DNA of 64,000 bases from Pseudomonas vranovensis DSM 16006. GTDB lineage: Bacteria; Pseudomonadota; Gammaproteobacteria; Pseudomonadales; Pseudomonadaceae. The notes under the pieces were generated by a model. It saw only the letters and a program-made list of their open reading frames with translations. It searched no databases and was not told where the DNA came from. Within the stretch, counting starts at the first letter, position 1, and every line of letters starts with the position of its first letter. A program made the position numbers and the translations under genes. The stretch covers positions 1-64,000 of the forward strand of contig NZ_AUED01000017.1 of assembly GCF_000425805.1 (NCBI RefSeq). Direction: 5' to 3'. Shown piece after piece: positions 52,427-61,427 of this stretch.

Positions 52427-54493
52427 ATGAACAACAATAATAGCCTGCTACGCCACATTCCGTGGCTGGCGCTGGCAGTCATAGGAGCCTGTGCGCTGGG
52501 TGTGGTCGCCCTGCGCCGTGGCGAGGCCATCAACGCCTTGTGGATCGTGGTTGCGTCGGTCGCCATCTACCTGGTCGCCTATCGCTACTACAGCCTGTTC
52601 ATCGCCACCAAGGTGATGCAGCTGGACCCGCGTCGGGCCACCCCGGCGGTGCTCAACAACGATGGTCTGGACTATGTCCCGACCAACAAGCACATTCTTT
52701 TCGGTCACCACTTTGCCGCCATCGCTGGCGCCGGCCCCCTGGTCGGTCCGGTCCTGGCTGCGCAAATGGGCTACCTGCCCGGCACGCTCTGGCTGATTGC
52801 CGGCGTGGTGCTGGCCGGTGCGGTACAGGATTTCATGATCCTGTTCCTCTCCACCCGCCGCAACGGTCGCTCCCTGGGTGACATGGTGCGTGAGGAAATG
52901 GGCCGTATCCCGGGCACCATCGCCCTGTTCGGCTGCTTCCTGATCATGATCATCATCCTCGCGGTGCTGGCGCTGATCGTGGTCAAGGCCCTGGCCGAGA
53001 GCCCGTGGGGCATGTTCACGGTCATGGCGACCATCCCGATCGCGATGTTCATGGGCATTTATATGCGCTACATCCGCCCGGGCCGGATCGGTGAGATCTC
53101 GATCATGGGCGTGGTGCTGCTGTTGCTGTCGATCTGGCTGGGGGGCCAGGTTGCCGCCGATCCGGTCTGGGGCCCGGCATTCACCTTCACCGGTGTGCAG
53201 ATTACCTGGATGCTGGTGGGCTACGGCTTTGTTGCCGCTGTACTGCCGGTATGGCTGGTACTGGCGCCGCGCGACTACCTGTCGACCTTCCTCAAGATCG
53301 GCACCATCGTCGGCCTGGCCATCGGTATCCTGATCATCGCACCCGAGCTGAAAATGCCGGCGCTGACTCAGTTCACCGACGGCACCGGACCGGTCTGGAA
53401 GGGCACCCTGTTCCCGTTCCTGTTCATCACCATTGCCTGCGGCGCGGTGTCGGGCTTCCACGCGCTGATCTCCTCGGGCACCACGCCCAAGCTGCTGGAT
53501 AACGAAACCAACGCCCGCTACATCGGTTACGGCGGCATGCTGATGGAGTCGTTCGTTGCCATCATGGCCATGGTTGCCGCGTCGGTGATCGAGCCAGGCG
53601 TGTACTTCGCCATGAACAGCCCGGCTGCGGTCGTCGGTTCCGATGTGGTCACAGTGGCCCAGACGGTCAGCAGTTGGGGCTTCGCCATCACCCCGGACGC
53701 CCTTGAGGCGGTCGCCAGGGACATCGGCGAGCACACCATCCTGGCCCGTGCCGGTGGTGCACCGACCCTGGCGGTGGGTATCGCGCAGATCCTGCACCAG
53801 GTGCTGCCGGGTGAAAACACCATGGCGTTCTGGTACCACTTCGCGATCCTGTTCGAGGCGTTGTTCATTCTTACCGCCGTGGACGCCGGTACCCGTGCCG
53901 GGCGCTTCATGCTCCAGGACCTGCTGGGCAGCTTCGTCCCAGCCCTCAAGCGTACCGAGTCGTGGGGGGCCAACCTGCTCGCTACCGCAGGTTGCGTGAC
54001 CCTCTGGGGCTACCTGCTGTACCAGGGCGTGATCGACCCGCTGGGGGGTATCAACACCTTGTGGCCGCTGTTCGGTATTTCCAACCAGATGCTGGCCGGT
54101 ATCGCGTTGATGCTAGGTACCGTGGTCCTGATCAAGATGAAGCGCCAGCGCTACATGTGGGTCACCCTGCTGCCGGCGGTATGGCTGCTGATCTGCACCA
54201 CCACGGCGGGCTTCATCAAGCTGTTCGACCCGAACCCGGCCGTCGGCTTCCTGGCCCTGGCCAACAAGTACAGCACCGCGCTCGACGCCGGTCAGGTTCT
54301 GGCTCCGGCCAAGGACATCGGCCAGATGCAGCACGTGATCTTCAACGCGTACACCAACGCAGCCCTGACCGGCCTGTTCCTGCTCGTGGTCTTCAGCATT
54401 CTGTTCTTTGCCCTCAAGGTCGGCATCGCCGCCCTGAACAAAAAAGAGCGGACTGACAAAGAGTCCCCGTTCCAGGCCCTGCCGGATGCGTAA
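52427..54493 (+). CDS. cstA: Carbon starvation protein CstA (pyruvate/peptide transporter)
   Basis: CstA is an inner-membrane transporter of pyruvate and possibly peptides, induced on carbon limitation in E. coli. The 688-aa product has about 16-18 helices and the family signatures YVPTNKHILFGHHFAAIAGA, GPLVGPVLAAQMGYLPG and GAVQDFMILFLSTRRNGRSL. FHALISSGTTPKLLDNETNA and GEHTILARAGGAPTLAVGIA are also conserved. ATG 52427 follows GGAAG; an open frame extends upstream to 52070 but overlaps mapZ and carries no conserved sequence. The small ybdD gene follows 18 bases later. Confidence 0.95.
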   Translation: MNNNNSLLRHIPWLALAVIGACALGVVALRRGEAINALWIVVASVAIYLVAYRYYSLFIATKVMQLDPRRATPAVLNNDGLDYVPTNKHILFGHHFAAIAGAGPLVGPVLAAQMGYLPGTLWLIAGVVLAGAVQDFMILFLSTRRNGRSLGDMVREEMGRIPGTIALFGCFLIMIIILAVLALIVVKALAESPWGMFTVMATIPIAMFMGIYMRYIRPGRIGEISIMGVVLLLLSIWLGGQVAADPVWGPAFTFTGVQITWMLVGYGFVAAVLPVWLVLAPRDYLSTFLKIGTIVGLAIGILIIAPELKMPALTQFTDGTGPVWKGTLFPFLFITIACGAVSGFHALISSGTTPKLLDNETNARYIGYGGMLMESFVAIMAMVAASVIEPGVYFAMNSPAAVVGSDVVTVAQTVSSWGFAITPDALEAVARDIGEHTILARAGGAPTLAVGIAQILHQVLPGENTMAFWYHFAILFEALFILTAVDAGTRAGRFMLQDLLGSFVPALKRTESWGANLLATAGCVTLWGYLLYQGVIDPLGGINTLWPLFGISNQMLAGIALMLGTVVLIKMKRQRYMWVTLLPAVWLLICTTTAGFIKLFDPNPAVGFLALANKYSTALDAGQVLAPAKDIGQMQHVIFNAYTNAALTGLFLLVVFSILFFALKVGIAALNKKERTDKESPFQALPDA

Positions 54494-54511
54494 CCTTCGA
54501 GGAATGCAGTG

Positions 54512-54709
54512 ATGTTCAACGATCTCGGTCGACTGGGTAAGTACCTGGGGCAGGCAGCCCGCCTGATGGTCGGTATGCCCGACTACGACAACTACGTCGA
54601 GCATATGCAGACCAAGCACCCGGACAAGCCGGTGATGAGCTACGAGGCGTTCTTCCGCGAGCGCCAGGAAGCCCGTTACGGCGGCAAGGGTGGGCCCAAG
54701 TGCTGTTGA
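54512..54709 (+). CDS. ybdD: YbdD/YjiX-family small protein (DUF466)
   Basis: The 65-aa product is the conserved partner encoded after cstA in many gammaproteobacteria. It has [20 protein letters not shown] and the C-terminal REAR-type tail ([12 protein letters not shown]) ending PKCC. It is probably soluble and may support the CstA transporter, but its biochemical role is unknown. ATG 54512 follows GAGGAA; a GTG three bases... six bases earlier at 54509 is in frame. Operon with cstA. Confidence 0.9.
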   Translation: MFNDLGRLGKYLGQAARLMVGMPDYDNYVEHMQTKHPDKPVMSYEAFFRERQEARYGGKGGPKCC

Positions 54710-54735
54710 ACCACAGCCACTGACGGCGCTACACC

Positions 54736-54767
54736 CTGTGGGAGCCCGGCTTGCCGGGCTCCCACAG
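54736..54767. repeat. Perfect hairpin between ybdD and yjiA
   Basis: CTGTGGGAGCCCGGC and GCCGGGCTCCCACAG are 15-bp perfect arms with a 2-base loop, followed by TCATTTTC. It resembles a trimmed REP and may act as a weak terminator or transcript stabiliser 28 bp before the yjiA start. Confidence 0.85.
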
Positions 54768-54794
54768 TCATTTTCAGTTCAGGAGATTTTCCGT

Positions 54795-55763
54795 TTGCAC
54801 GCGCCCATACCCGTAACAGTACTCAGCGGTTTTCTGGGGGCCGGCAAGACCACCTTGCTGCGCCATCTGCTCAAGGCCGAGCACGGCCTGAAGATCGCCG
54901 TGATCGAGAACGAATTCAGTGACGCCGGTATCGATACCCAGTTGCTGGGCGACGAGCCGGTGCAGGTGATGACCCTGGCCAACGGTTGCGTGTGCTGCAG
55001 CATCCACACCGACCTGACCAAGGCGCTGGTGCTGCTGCTCGAACGCCTGGACAGCGGCGAGATCGCCTTCGACCGCCTGGTGATCGAATGCACCGGCCTG
55101 GCCGACCCTGCGCCTGTGGCGCAAACCTTCTTCATCGATGAGGAACTGCGTGATCGCTACATCCTCGACGGTATCATTACCCTGGTCGATGCCGCCCACG
55201 CCGAGCAGCACCTGGCCCAGGCCATCGCCCAGGCGCAGGTGGGGTTCGCCGACCGCCTGCTGGTGAGCAAGACCGACCTGGTCGATGCCGACAGCTTCCA
55301 GGCATTGAGCGAGCGCCTCGGGCGGATCAACCGCCGGGCACCGATCCGGGTGGTCGAGCACGGTCGCATTGATCTGGCCGAACTGTTGGACGTGCGCGGT
55401 TTCAACCTCAACGCGGACCTGGGCGGTGGCTTGAGCTTGCGTCCGGTTTCGCAGCCTGCGACCCCGGATCGTATCTCCAGCCTGGTGCTGCGCACCGAGA
55501 CGCCGCTGGACATCGACCAGCTCAGCAACTTCATGAACCAGTTGCTGGAAGACCATGGCAAGCAACTGCTGCGCTACAAGGGCGTACTCAACATTGCTGG
55601 CGAGGACCGTCGCCTGGTGTTCCAGGGTGTGCTCAAGCTCTATGGCTTTGACTGGGATACCGAGTGGGCAGAAGGGGAAGCGCGCGAGAGCGTGATGGTA
55701 TTTATTGCCGACGAGCTGCCGGAAGAAAAGATCCGCGCGGGGTTCGAGGCATTGACCCTGTAG
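54795..55763 (+). CDS. yjiA: YjiA-type GTPase (COG0523, CobW family)
   Basis: G3E GTPases of this family act as metal (mainly zinc) chaperones or in metalloenzyme assembly. The 322-aa product has Walker A SGFLGAGKTTLLRHLL (about residues 11-26), the metal-binding GCxCC motif NGCVCCSIHTDL, ECTGLADPAPV, and the guanine-specificity VSKTDLVD. The C-terminal CobW_C domain is present. I choose TTG 54795 with AGGAGA eight bases upstream, because no ATG in frame is close to the first conserved residue (residues HAPIPVTVLSG begin right after). Its stop codon TAG is the start of a REP element. Confidence 0.9.
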   Translation: MHAPIPVTVLSGFLGAGKTTLLRHLLKAEHGLKIAVIENEFSDAGIDTQLLGDEPVQVMTLANGCVCCSIHTDLTKALVLLLERLDSGEIAFDRLVIECTGLADPAPVAQTFFIDEELRDRYILDGIITLVDAAHAEQHLAQAIAQAQVGFADRLLVSKTDLVDADSFQALSERLGRINRRAPIRVVEHGRIDLAELLDVRGFNLNADLGGGLSLRPVSQPATPDRISSLVLRTETPLDIDQLSNFMNQLLEDHGKQLLRYKGVLNIAGEDRRLVFQGVLKLYGFDWDTEWAEGEARESVMVFIADELPEEKIRAGFEALTL

Positions 55764-55846
55764 GAGCGGCGGGGCGACGTCTTGGCTTGCCCCGCGACAG
55801 CGATAGTGGCCGTACCATCGGTTCGCGGGGCAAGCCCGCTCCTACA
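55761..55846. repeat. Double REP between yjiA and glyA
   Basis: TAGGAGCGGCGGGGCGACGT with TTGGCTTGCCCCGCGA is followed by GTTCGCGGGGCAAGCCCGCT and CCTACAG, an inverted pair. The TAG of the first element is the stop codon of yjiA. Confidence 0.87.
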
Positions 55847-55854
55847 GAAGGCAC

Positions 55855-55885
55855 AAAAAAGCCCGGCTATTGAGCCGGGCTTTTT
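55855..55885. terminator. Bidirectional terminator between yjiA and glyA
   Basis: AAAAAAGCCCGGCT and AGCCGGGCTTTTT are perfect arms around ATTG, with A-tracts and T-tracts on the two sides. It can stop yjiA and, on the minus strand, glyA. Confidence 0.94.
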
Positions 55886-55901
55886 CACATCAGGCCTGCA
55901 A

Positions 55902-57155
55902 TCAGTTGCCGTAGACCGGCAGCTTGGCGCAGATGGCCTTGACCTTCTCACGAACGGCATCGATCACCGCTTCGTTGTTCAGGTCGGCCAGGATGTCGCA
56001 GATCCAGCCAGCCAGTTCCTTGCACTCTGCTTCCTTGAAGCCGCGAGTGGTCACTGCCGGGGTGCCGAAGCGCAGGCCGGAGGTGACGAACGGGGAGCGA
56101 GGGTCGTTAGGCACCGAGTTCTTGTTGACGGTGATGAAGGCGCGACCCAGGGCGGCGTCGGCGTCTTTGCCGGAGATTTCCTGCTTGATCAGCGACAGCA
56201 GGAACAGGTGGTTCTGAGTACCACCGGACACCACGTCGAAACCGCGCTCGATGAACACGCCGGCCATGGCCTGGGCGTTCTTCACCACTTGCTGCTGGTA
56301 AGCCTTGAACTCAGGCTGCAGTGCTTCCTTGAAGCAGATGGCCTTGGCGGCAATCACGTGCTCCAGCGGGCCGCCCTGGGCGCCTGGGAAAACGGCGGAG
56401 TTCAGCTTCTTCTCGATGTCGGCGTTGGCGCGCGCCAGGATCAGGCCACCACGTGGACCGCGCAGGGTCTTGTGGGTGGTGGTGGTGACCACATCGGCGA
56501 ATGGCACCGGGTTCGGGTACACGCCTGCAGCGACCAGACCGGCAACGTGGGCCATGTCGACGAACAGGTAGGCACCGACCTTGTCGGCGATTGCGCGGAA
56601 GCGCGGGAAGTCCAGGATCTGCGAGTAGGCAGAGAAACCGGCAACGATCATCTTTGGCTTGTGCTCGACAGCCAGGCGCTCGACTTCGTCGTAGTCGATC
56701 AGGCCGTTGGCATCGATACCGTACTGGACAGCGTTGTACAGTTTGCCCGAGGAGCTGACGTTGGCACCGTGGGTCAGGTGACCACCGTGAGCCAGGCTCA
56801 TGCCCAGGATGGTGTCACCGGCCGACAGCAGGGCCAGGTAGACAGCGGCGTTGGCCTGGGAACCGGCGTGTGGCTGGACGTTGGCGTAGTCGGCGCCGAA
56901 CAGTTCCTTGGCACGGTCGATGGCCAGTTGCTCGACCACGTCGACGTATTCGCAACCGCCGTAGTAGCGCTTGCCTGGGTAACCTTCGGCGTACTTGTTG
57001 GTCAGCACCGAGCCCTGGGCTTCCATGACAGCCGGGCTGGTGTAGTTTTCCGAAGCGATCAGCTCGATGTGCTCTTCCTGGCGCTGAGCTTCTTGCTCCA
57101 TGGCGGCAAAGAGATCGGCGTCGTACTTGGCAATGGTCAAATCACGGCTGAACAT
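55902..57155 (-). CDS. glyA: Serine hydroxymethyltransferase
   Basis: GlyA converts serine and tetrahydrofolate to glycine and 5,10-methylene-THF with pyridoxal phosphate. The 417-aa product is the family size. [18 protein letters not shown] and [12 protein letters not shown] bind substrate, and [16 protein letters not shown] carries the PLP-binding Lys. The start is ATG 57155 behind GAGGA; four residues upstream at 57167 are in frame but less likely. It lies next to morA on the same strand, the order seen in P. aeruginosa, where several glyA paralogues exist, so it may be one of more than one in this genome. Confidence 0.95.
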   Translation of the reverse strand: MFSRDLTIAKYDADLFAAMEQEAQRQEEHIELIASENYTSPAVMEAQGSVLTNKYAEGYPGKRYYGGCEYVDVVEQLAIDRAKELFGADYANVQPHAGSQANAAVYLALLSAGDTILGMSLAHGGHLTHGANVSSSGKLYNAVQYGIDANGLIDYDEVERLAVEHKPKMIVAGFSAYSQILDFPRFRAIADKVGAYLFVDMAHVAGLVAAGVYPNPVPFADVVTTTTHKTLRGPRGGLILARANADIEKKLNSAVFPGAQGGPLEHVIAAKAICFKEALQPEFKAYQQQVVKNAQAMAGVFIERGFDVVSGGTQNHLFLLSLIKQEISGKDADAALGRAFITVNKNSVPNDPRSPFVTSGLRFGTPAVTTRGFKEAECKELAGWICDILADLNNEAVIDAVREKVKAICAKLPVYGN

Positions 57156-57332
57156 GGCGGTCCTCAAGGATCGTGCTGAAATAGGCGGGCATTCTACCCC
57201 ATCAGAAATTGTCTGGCATATGAAAGGGCATCATGTCGCAGACAAATGGGGCTCATGAGCGACAAGCTGCAAACTTCAAGCGGCAAGAGGGGCGTAAATT
57301 GTTGAGCGCCCCGGTGCTGTCGCCAGCAGTTG

Positions 57333-60300
57333 CTACTCGAACATGAAGAGCGTTTCGTTGCTGAACTGCGCCTCGAACTGGTTGGCCGGCATGGGCCTGC
57401 CGAACAGGTAACCCTGCACTTCGTCGCAGTCGTGCTCACGCAGGAATTCAAGCTGTTCATGGGTTTCCACGCCCTCGGCGATCACCGCCAGGTTCAGGCT
57501 GTGAGCCATGGCGATGATGGCCCGGGCGATCTGAGCGTCCTGTTCGCCTTCGGGCAGGCCGTCGACGAAGGTGCGGTCGATCTTCAGTACGTCGATGGGG
57601 AACTGCTTGAGGTAGTTGAGCGACGAGTAGCCAGTGCCGAAGTCGTCGACCGCGATGCTCAGGCCGAGGTTCTTGAGGCTGTCGAGAATTACCATCGCCT
57701 CGTTCACCTCGCGCATCAGGATGCTCTCGGTCAGCTCCAGCTCCAGGCACGCCGGCGGCAGGCCGGTGTCTTTGAGGATGGTGGCGATCCGCGTGCCCAA
57801 CTGGCCATCGGAGAATTGCCTGGCGGAAATGTTCACCGACACCTTGGGCACCCGCACCTTGTCCTGGTGCCAGGCCTTGAGCTGGCGGCAGGCCTCCTTG
57901 ATGACCCAGTCGCCGACATCCACCACCAGGCCCAACTCTTCGATGACCGGGATGAAGTCACCCGGCGGCACCAGCCCGCGCCGCGGGTGGCGCCAGCGCA
58001 GCAAGGCCTCGGCACCGGTCAGGCGCTTGCCGTCGCCGCTGAACTGCGGTTGGTAATAGAGGATGAACTCGTTCTGCTCCAGCGCGTGGCGCAGGTCACT
58101 TTCCAGTTCCAGGCGCTCCAGTGCGCTGGCGTTCATGTCGGCCTGGTAGAACTGGAAGTTGTTCTTGCCGCGTTCCTTGGCGTGGTACATGGCCGTGTCG
58201 GCGTTTTTCATCAGTTGGCTGAGTTCGCTGCCGTCCTGCGGGCTCAGGGCGATGCCGATACTGGCCGTCACGAAGAACTCGCGGTTTTCCAGCACGAACG
58301 GTCGCACCAGGCTGGCGAGAATTTGCTCGGCTACATGGATGGCGCGATTGAGTGCCATCTCGCGGGAGGACCGTGGTTGCAGCAGCAGGGTGAATTCGTC
58401 ACCGCCCATGCGTGCCACGGTGTCGTCATTGTCGACGCAGTCGAGCAGGCGCTCGGCCATGTCCTTGAGCATACGATCACCGGCGGCATGGCCGAGGGAG
58501 TCGTTGATCGGCTTGAAGCGGTCCAGGTCCAGGAACATCAGCACCACCCAGGCCTTTTGCCGCTCGGCCTGTTGCAGGGCCGTGTGCAGGCGGTCCTGGA
58601 ACAGGGTGCGGTTGGGCAGGTGGGTCAGGGCGTCGTAGTAGGCCAGGCGGTGGATGCGCTGTTCGCTGGCCTTGCGCTCGCTGATGTCGGTAAAGAAGCA
58701 CACATAGCTGGCCAGGTCGCCTTCATCGTCGAGCACGGCAGTGATGCCGACCCAGGCCGGGTAGTGCTCGCCGCTACGGCGCTTGAGCCACACTTCGCCT
58801 TCCCAGGTGCCGCGCTGGTTGAGTTGCTTGAGCACGTAGCGCAGGTGCGCTTCCTGGTGCTCATCGACGGTCAACATGCCGGGCAACTGGTCGAGCACAT
58901 CGGCCACGGCATGGCCGCTGACCCGGCTGAACGCCTCGTTGGCCTGGACAATATAGCCGGCCGGATCGGTGATCAGGATCGCCGAAGTCGAGTGCTCGAA
59001 CACCGTGGCCGCCATGCGCAGGTCTTTTTCGGCGCGGCGTTGCTGGCTGATATCGCGGCCGACGCCGAGGATGCCCTCGAAGCGTTCCTGGTCGTCCCAC
59101 ACCAGCACCAGGCGCAGTTCGATCGGGATCTTGCGGCCATCGGCGCGCAGGCAGTCGAACAGGAACAGTTGGGTCGGTAACTGGGTGCGCAACTGTTCGA
59201 GCTGCGCGGGGTCGCCCAGGGCGCGGTTGACCCGTTCGACCAGGCTGTAGATGCCGGTCAATTGTGCGGGGTTGGCGATGGTCGACTGCCAGCCGTTGTC
59301 GAAGATCCACTGTACGTCGTAGCCGAGTACGGCGTGTACCGACGGGCTGACATAGTTGAGCTGCAGCTGGTTGTCGGTAGAGAAGATCACGTCGCTGATG
59401 CTTTCGGCCAGCATGCGGTAGCGCTGCTCGCTGTCGCGCAGGGATTCGCTGGCTTCGATCTGGTCGGTGACGTCCTTGCCCACGCCGATGATGCGGGTCA
59501 CCTGGCCCGCGCTGTTGCGGGTCAGGGCCTGTTCGCGGATATCGAAGCGCCGCCAGCTGTTGTCGTGATGACGGAAGCGCAACTGGCAGTGCAGTTGCTG
59601 GACGTAGCCGGATTCTCGTTGTTGCTGGCGCATCTTCAGGTACAACTGGGCATCATCGGCGTGCAGCAAGCGCTCCCAGAACTGCTCGCCCAGCTGAGCC
59701 AGCTCGGCACGGTTGTAGCCCAGGGTCTGGCCCAGGTTGCGGTTGCTGAAGATCATCCGCTGGCTGCTTACATCCTGCACATAGAGTTGGTCAGGTACGG
59801 TACGCACCACGTCCGACCAGAAGCTTTCGCGCTCCAGCAACGACAGCTCGACCTGCTTGCGGCTGGTGATATCGCTGATGCTGAGGATCACCGCTTGGTA
59901 ATCGCGACGGTCCTCGGGGAAGCGCACCATCAACCACAAGTGCATCACCTGGCCATCGACCAGCGGCAGACGGACTTCCAGCTCCAGCTGCTGCTGGTTG
60001 TCCAGCACCGCTTCAAGCAGTTGCACGCCGATACCCTCGACGCCGTTCCCGGTGCCTTCGATCAATCGATGCCAGGCGCCGTTGCTGCACTGCACGCCCA
60101 GCAGTTGCAGGGCGACCTGGTTCACTTCGGTGACTTTCAGCTCCTGCAGCAGCATTCGGCGCAGCGGCAGGTCGAAGCCCAGGCGTTGGGCAAGCGCCTG
60201 GCGGCTGGGCAGGCGGTGGCGCTCCAGCATCCCGGGCAGGCCGGAGAGATCGAGCACGCACAGGGCAACCCCGGTGCCTTCGAAGATGTCGTGATAGCGC

Positions 60301-61160
60301 CGACGGCTTTCCTGCAGCATGCGATGGCGCCGGCGCATGTTGATCAGCGCCAGCAGCGGGATCAGAGCGCAAAACAGGCCCAGTACACATTTGCCGATCA
60401 GTGCCGGCAGCAGTTGCTGGCGGGCAAGGCCCGCATCGAACAGGCCGCGCAGTTGCCAGGTACTGTTGTCGAGAAACGCCAGCATCACGCTTTGCAGCGG
60501 TTTGTCACTGCCGGGTGTTGGCGGGTGGCGGTTGATGATGTTGCCGGTGCGGCTGTTTTCCAGCAGCCACAATGGATGGTTGGGTCGGTCCAGGTGTGAG
60601 GTCAGATCGCTGTAGAAAGTTGAATCCAGGCGCAGCAGCCAGTACCCAGGCACATCGCCTTGTTGGTGAAGCAGCAAGTAGATGAGTTGGTTGTCTGGGG
60701 TGTTGCTGTAGTAATAAGGGCGGCCCTGGTTCAGTTGCCAGAGGGCCAGCAGGGCATCCCGGTCGGGTGTATCGCCAAGGCTGTCGGTCAGCACTGCGCC
60801 GCTTGCATCGATCCAGGCCAGGCTTTGCAGGGCGGGTAGCCGGGATTGCAACTGCGCGAGCGTTTCGGGCAGATGTTTGGCATCGATCGACGAGCGGTAA
60901 GGCTGTACCAGATTCAGAGCCTGCTGGGCCTTGAGCGACATGTTCAGGGACAGGTGATCGGCAAGCTCGGCACTGGCATCCAGGCTGTGCTGGTGCTGGT
61001 CGGCCTGGGTGTGGCGGTATTGGTCGACCAGTTGCCAGAGCAGCAGGCCAAGCAACAGGAATACCAGCAGGGCCAGGGCGCTCTTCAAGGAACCGCGCAA
61101 TGGTGAGCCGGACGCGCTGGACGGTATGCGCAAGGATGTCGGCTGAGTGAGATTGGTCAA
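57333..61160 (-). CDS. morA: MorA, membrane PAS-GGDEF-EAL c-di-GMP cyclase/phosphodiesterase
   Basis: MorA controls flagellar timing, motility and biofilm through c-di-GMP. The 1,275-aa product has a membrane helix at about 27-44, a periplasmic sensor (45-255), a second helix (about 258-280), and roughly four PAS/PAC repeats (about 285-830). A GGDEF domain follows with an intact MGGDEF at about 918-923 but a degenerate I-site (DNDD in place of RxxD), then an EAL domain with AEALLRW (about 1,050), ELELTES, DDFGTGYSSL and EGVETHEQ. Both catalytic sites look active, so it may be bifunctional. The start is TTG 61160 with AGGA upstream. Position after glyA matches P. aeruginosa morA. Confidence 0.92.
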   Translation of the reverse strand: MTNLTQPTSLRIPSSASGSPLRGSLKSALALLVFLLLGLLLWQLVDQYRHTQADQHQHSLDASAELADHLSLNMSLKAQQALNLVQPYRSSIDAKHLPETLAQLQSRLPALQSLAWIDASGAVLTDSLGDTPDRDALLALWQLNQGRPYYYSNTPDNQLIYLLLHQQGDVPGYWLLRLDSTFYSDLTSHLDRPNHPLWLLENSRTGNIINRHPPTPGSDKPLQSVMLAFLDNSTWQLRGLFDAGLARQQLLPALIGKCVLGLFCALIPLLALINMRRRHRMLQESRRRYHDIFEGTGVALCVLDLSGLPGMLERHRLPSRQALAQRLGFDLPLRRMLLQELKVTEVNQVALQLLGVQCSNGAWHRLIEGTGNGVEGIGVQLLEAVLDNQQQLELEVRLPLVDGQVMHLWLMVRFPEDRRDYQAVILSISDITSRKQVELSLLERESFWSDVVRTVPDQLYVQDVSSQRMIFSNRNLGQTLGYNRAELAQLGEQFWERLLHADDAQLYLKMRQQQRESGYVQQLHCQLRFRHHDNSWRRFDIREQALTRNSAGQVTRIIGVGKDVTDQIEASESLRDSEQRYRMLAESISDVIFSTDNQLQLNYVSPSVHAVLGYDVQWIFDNGWQSTIANPAQLTGIYSLVERVNRALGDPAQLEQLRTQLPTQLFLFDCLRADGRKIPIELRLVLVWDDQERFEGILGVGRDISQQRRAEKDLRMAATVFEHSTSAILITDPAGYIVQANEAFSRVSGHAVADVLDQLPGMLTVDEHQEAHLRYVLKQLNQRGTWEGEVWLKRRSGEHYPAWVGITAVLDDEGDLASYVCFFTDISERKASEQRIHRLAYYDALTHLPNRTLFQDRLHTALQQAERQKAWVVLMFLDLDRFKPINDSLGHAAGDRMLKDMAERLLDCVDNDDTVARMGGDEFTLLLQPRSSREMALNRAIHVAEQILASLVRPFVLENREFFVTASIGIALSPQDGSELSQLMKNADTAMYHAKERGKNNFQFYQADMNASALERLELESDLRHALEQNEFILYYQPQFSGDGKRLTGAEALLRWRHPRRGLVPPGDFIPVIEELGLVVDVGDWVIKEACRQLKAWHQDKVRVPKVSVNISARQFSDGQLGTRIATILKDTGLPPACLELELTESILMREVNEAMVILDSLKNLGLSIAVDDFGTGYSSLNYLKQFPIDVLKIDRTFVDGLPEGEQDAQIARAIIAMAHSLNLAVIAEGVETHEQLEFLREHDCDEVQGYLFGRPMPANQFEAQFSNETLFMFE

Positions 61161-61427
61161 ACGATGATCCTGCGGTATGGCTGGATGGCAGGTTTAGAGC
61201 TGCTGGGGGGCAAGCACCGCGGTCCTGGCGGCTACTCCGGTTTCGCACTATAAGCCCGACGCCCGAAGGGCGGTTAGCATGCCCGCAAACGTGGCAAAGT
61301 GCCAGCCCTGTTCGTCGGCGGTTTGCCCAACCTGGCGCATTACGGTAGCTTTGGCCCTTTCCTGGGGGCTGCGGCTCCCTTCATCTGTTTCGCGCTTATT
61401 TTTTCGTCTCTGACGCTAGGTTTTTCC
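61161..61427. promoter_or_regulatory. Divergent gap between morA and ettA
   Basis: This 267-bp gap has no recognisable gene or operator. The ettA leader lacks a clear ribosome site (only TAGG nine bases before the ATG). An open frame upstream of ettA's ATG has no conserved sequence. Confidence 0.5.

Noticed and set aside
15604..55846. CRISPR array or phage attachment repeats
   Set aside because: The repeats are dispersed single or paired palindromes kilobases apart, with no regular spacers and no cas, integrase or phage genes.
57156..57332. Possible glycine riboswitch or attenuator around glyA
   Set aside because: No aptamer-like pairing is visible; the stretch is unstructured apart from short CAAGCTGCAAACTTCAAG-like repeats, and it lies mostly downstream of morA's stop side.
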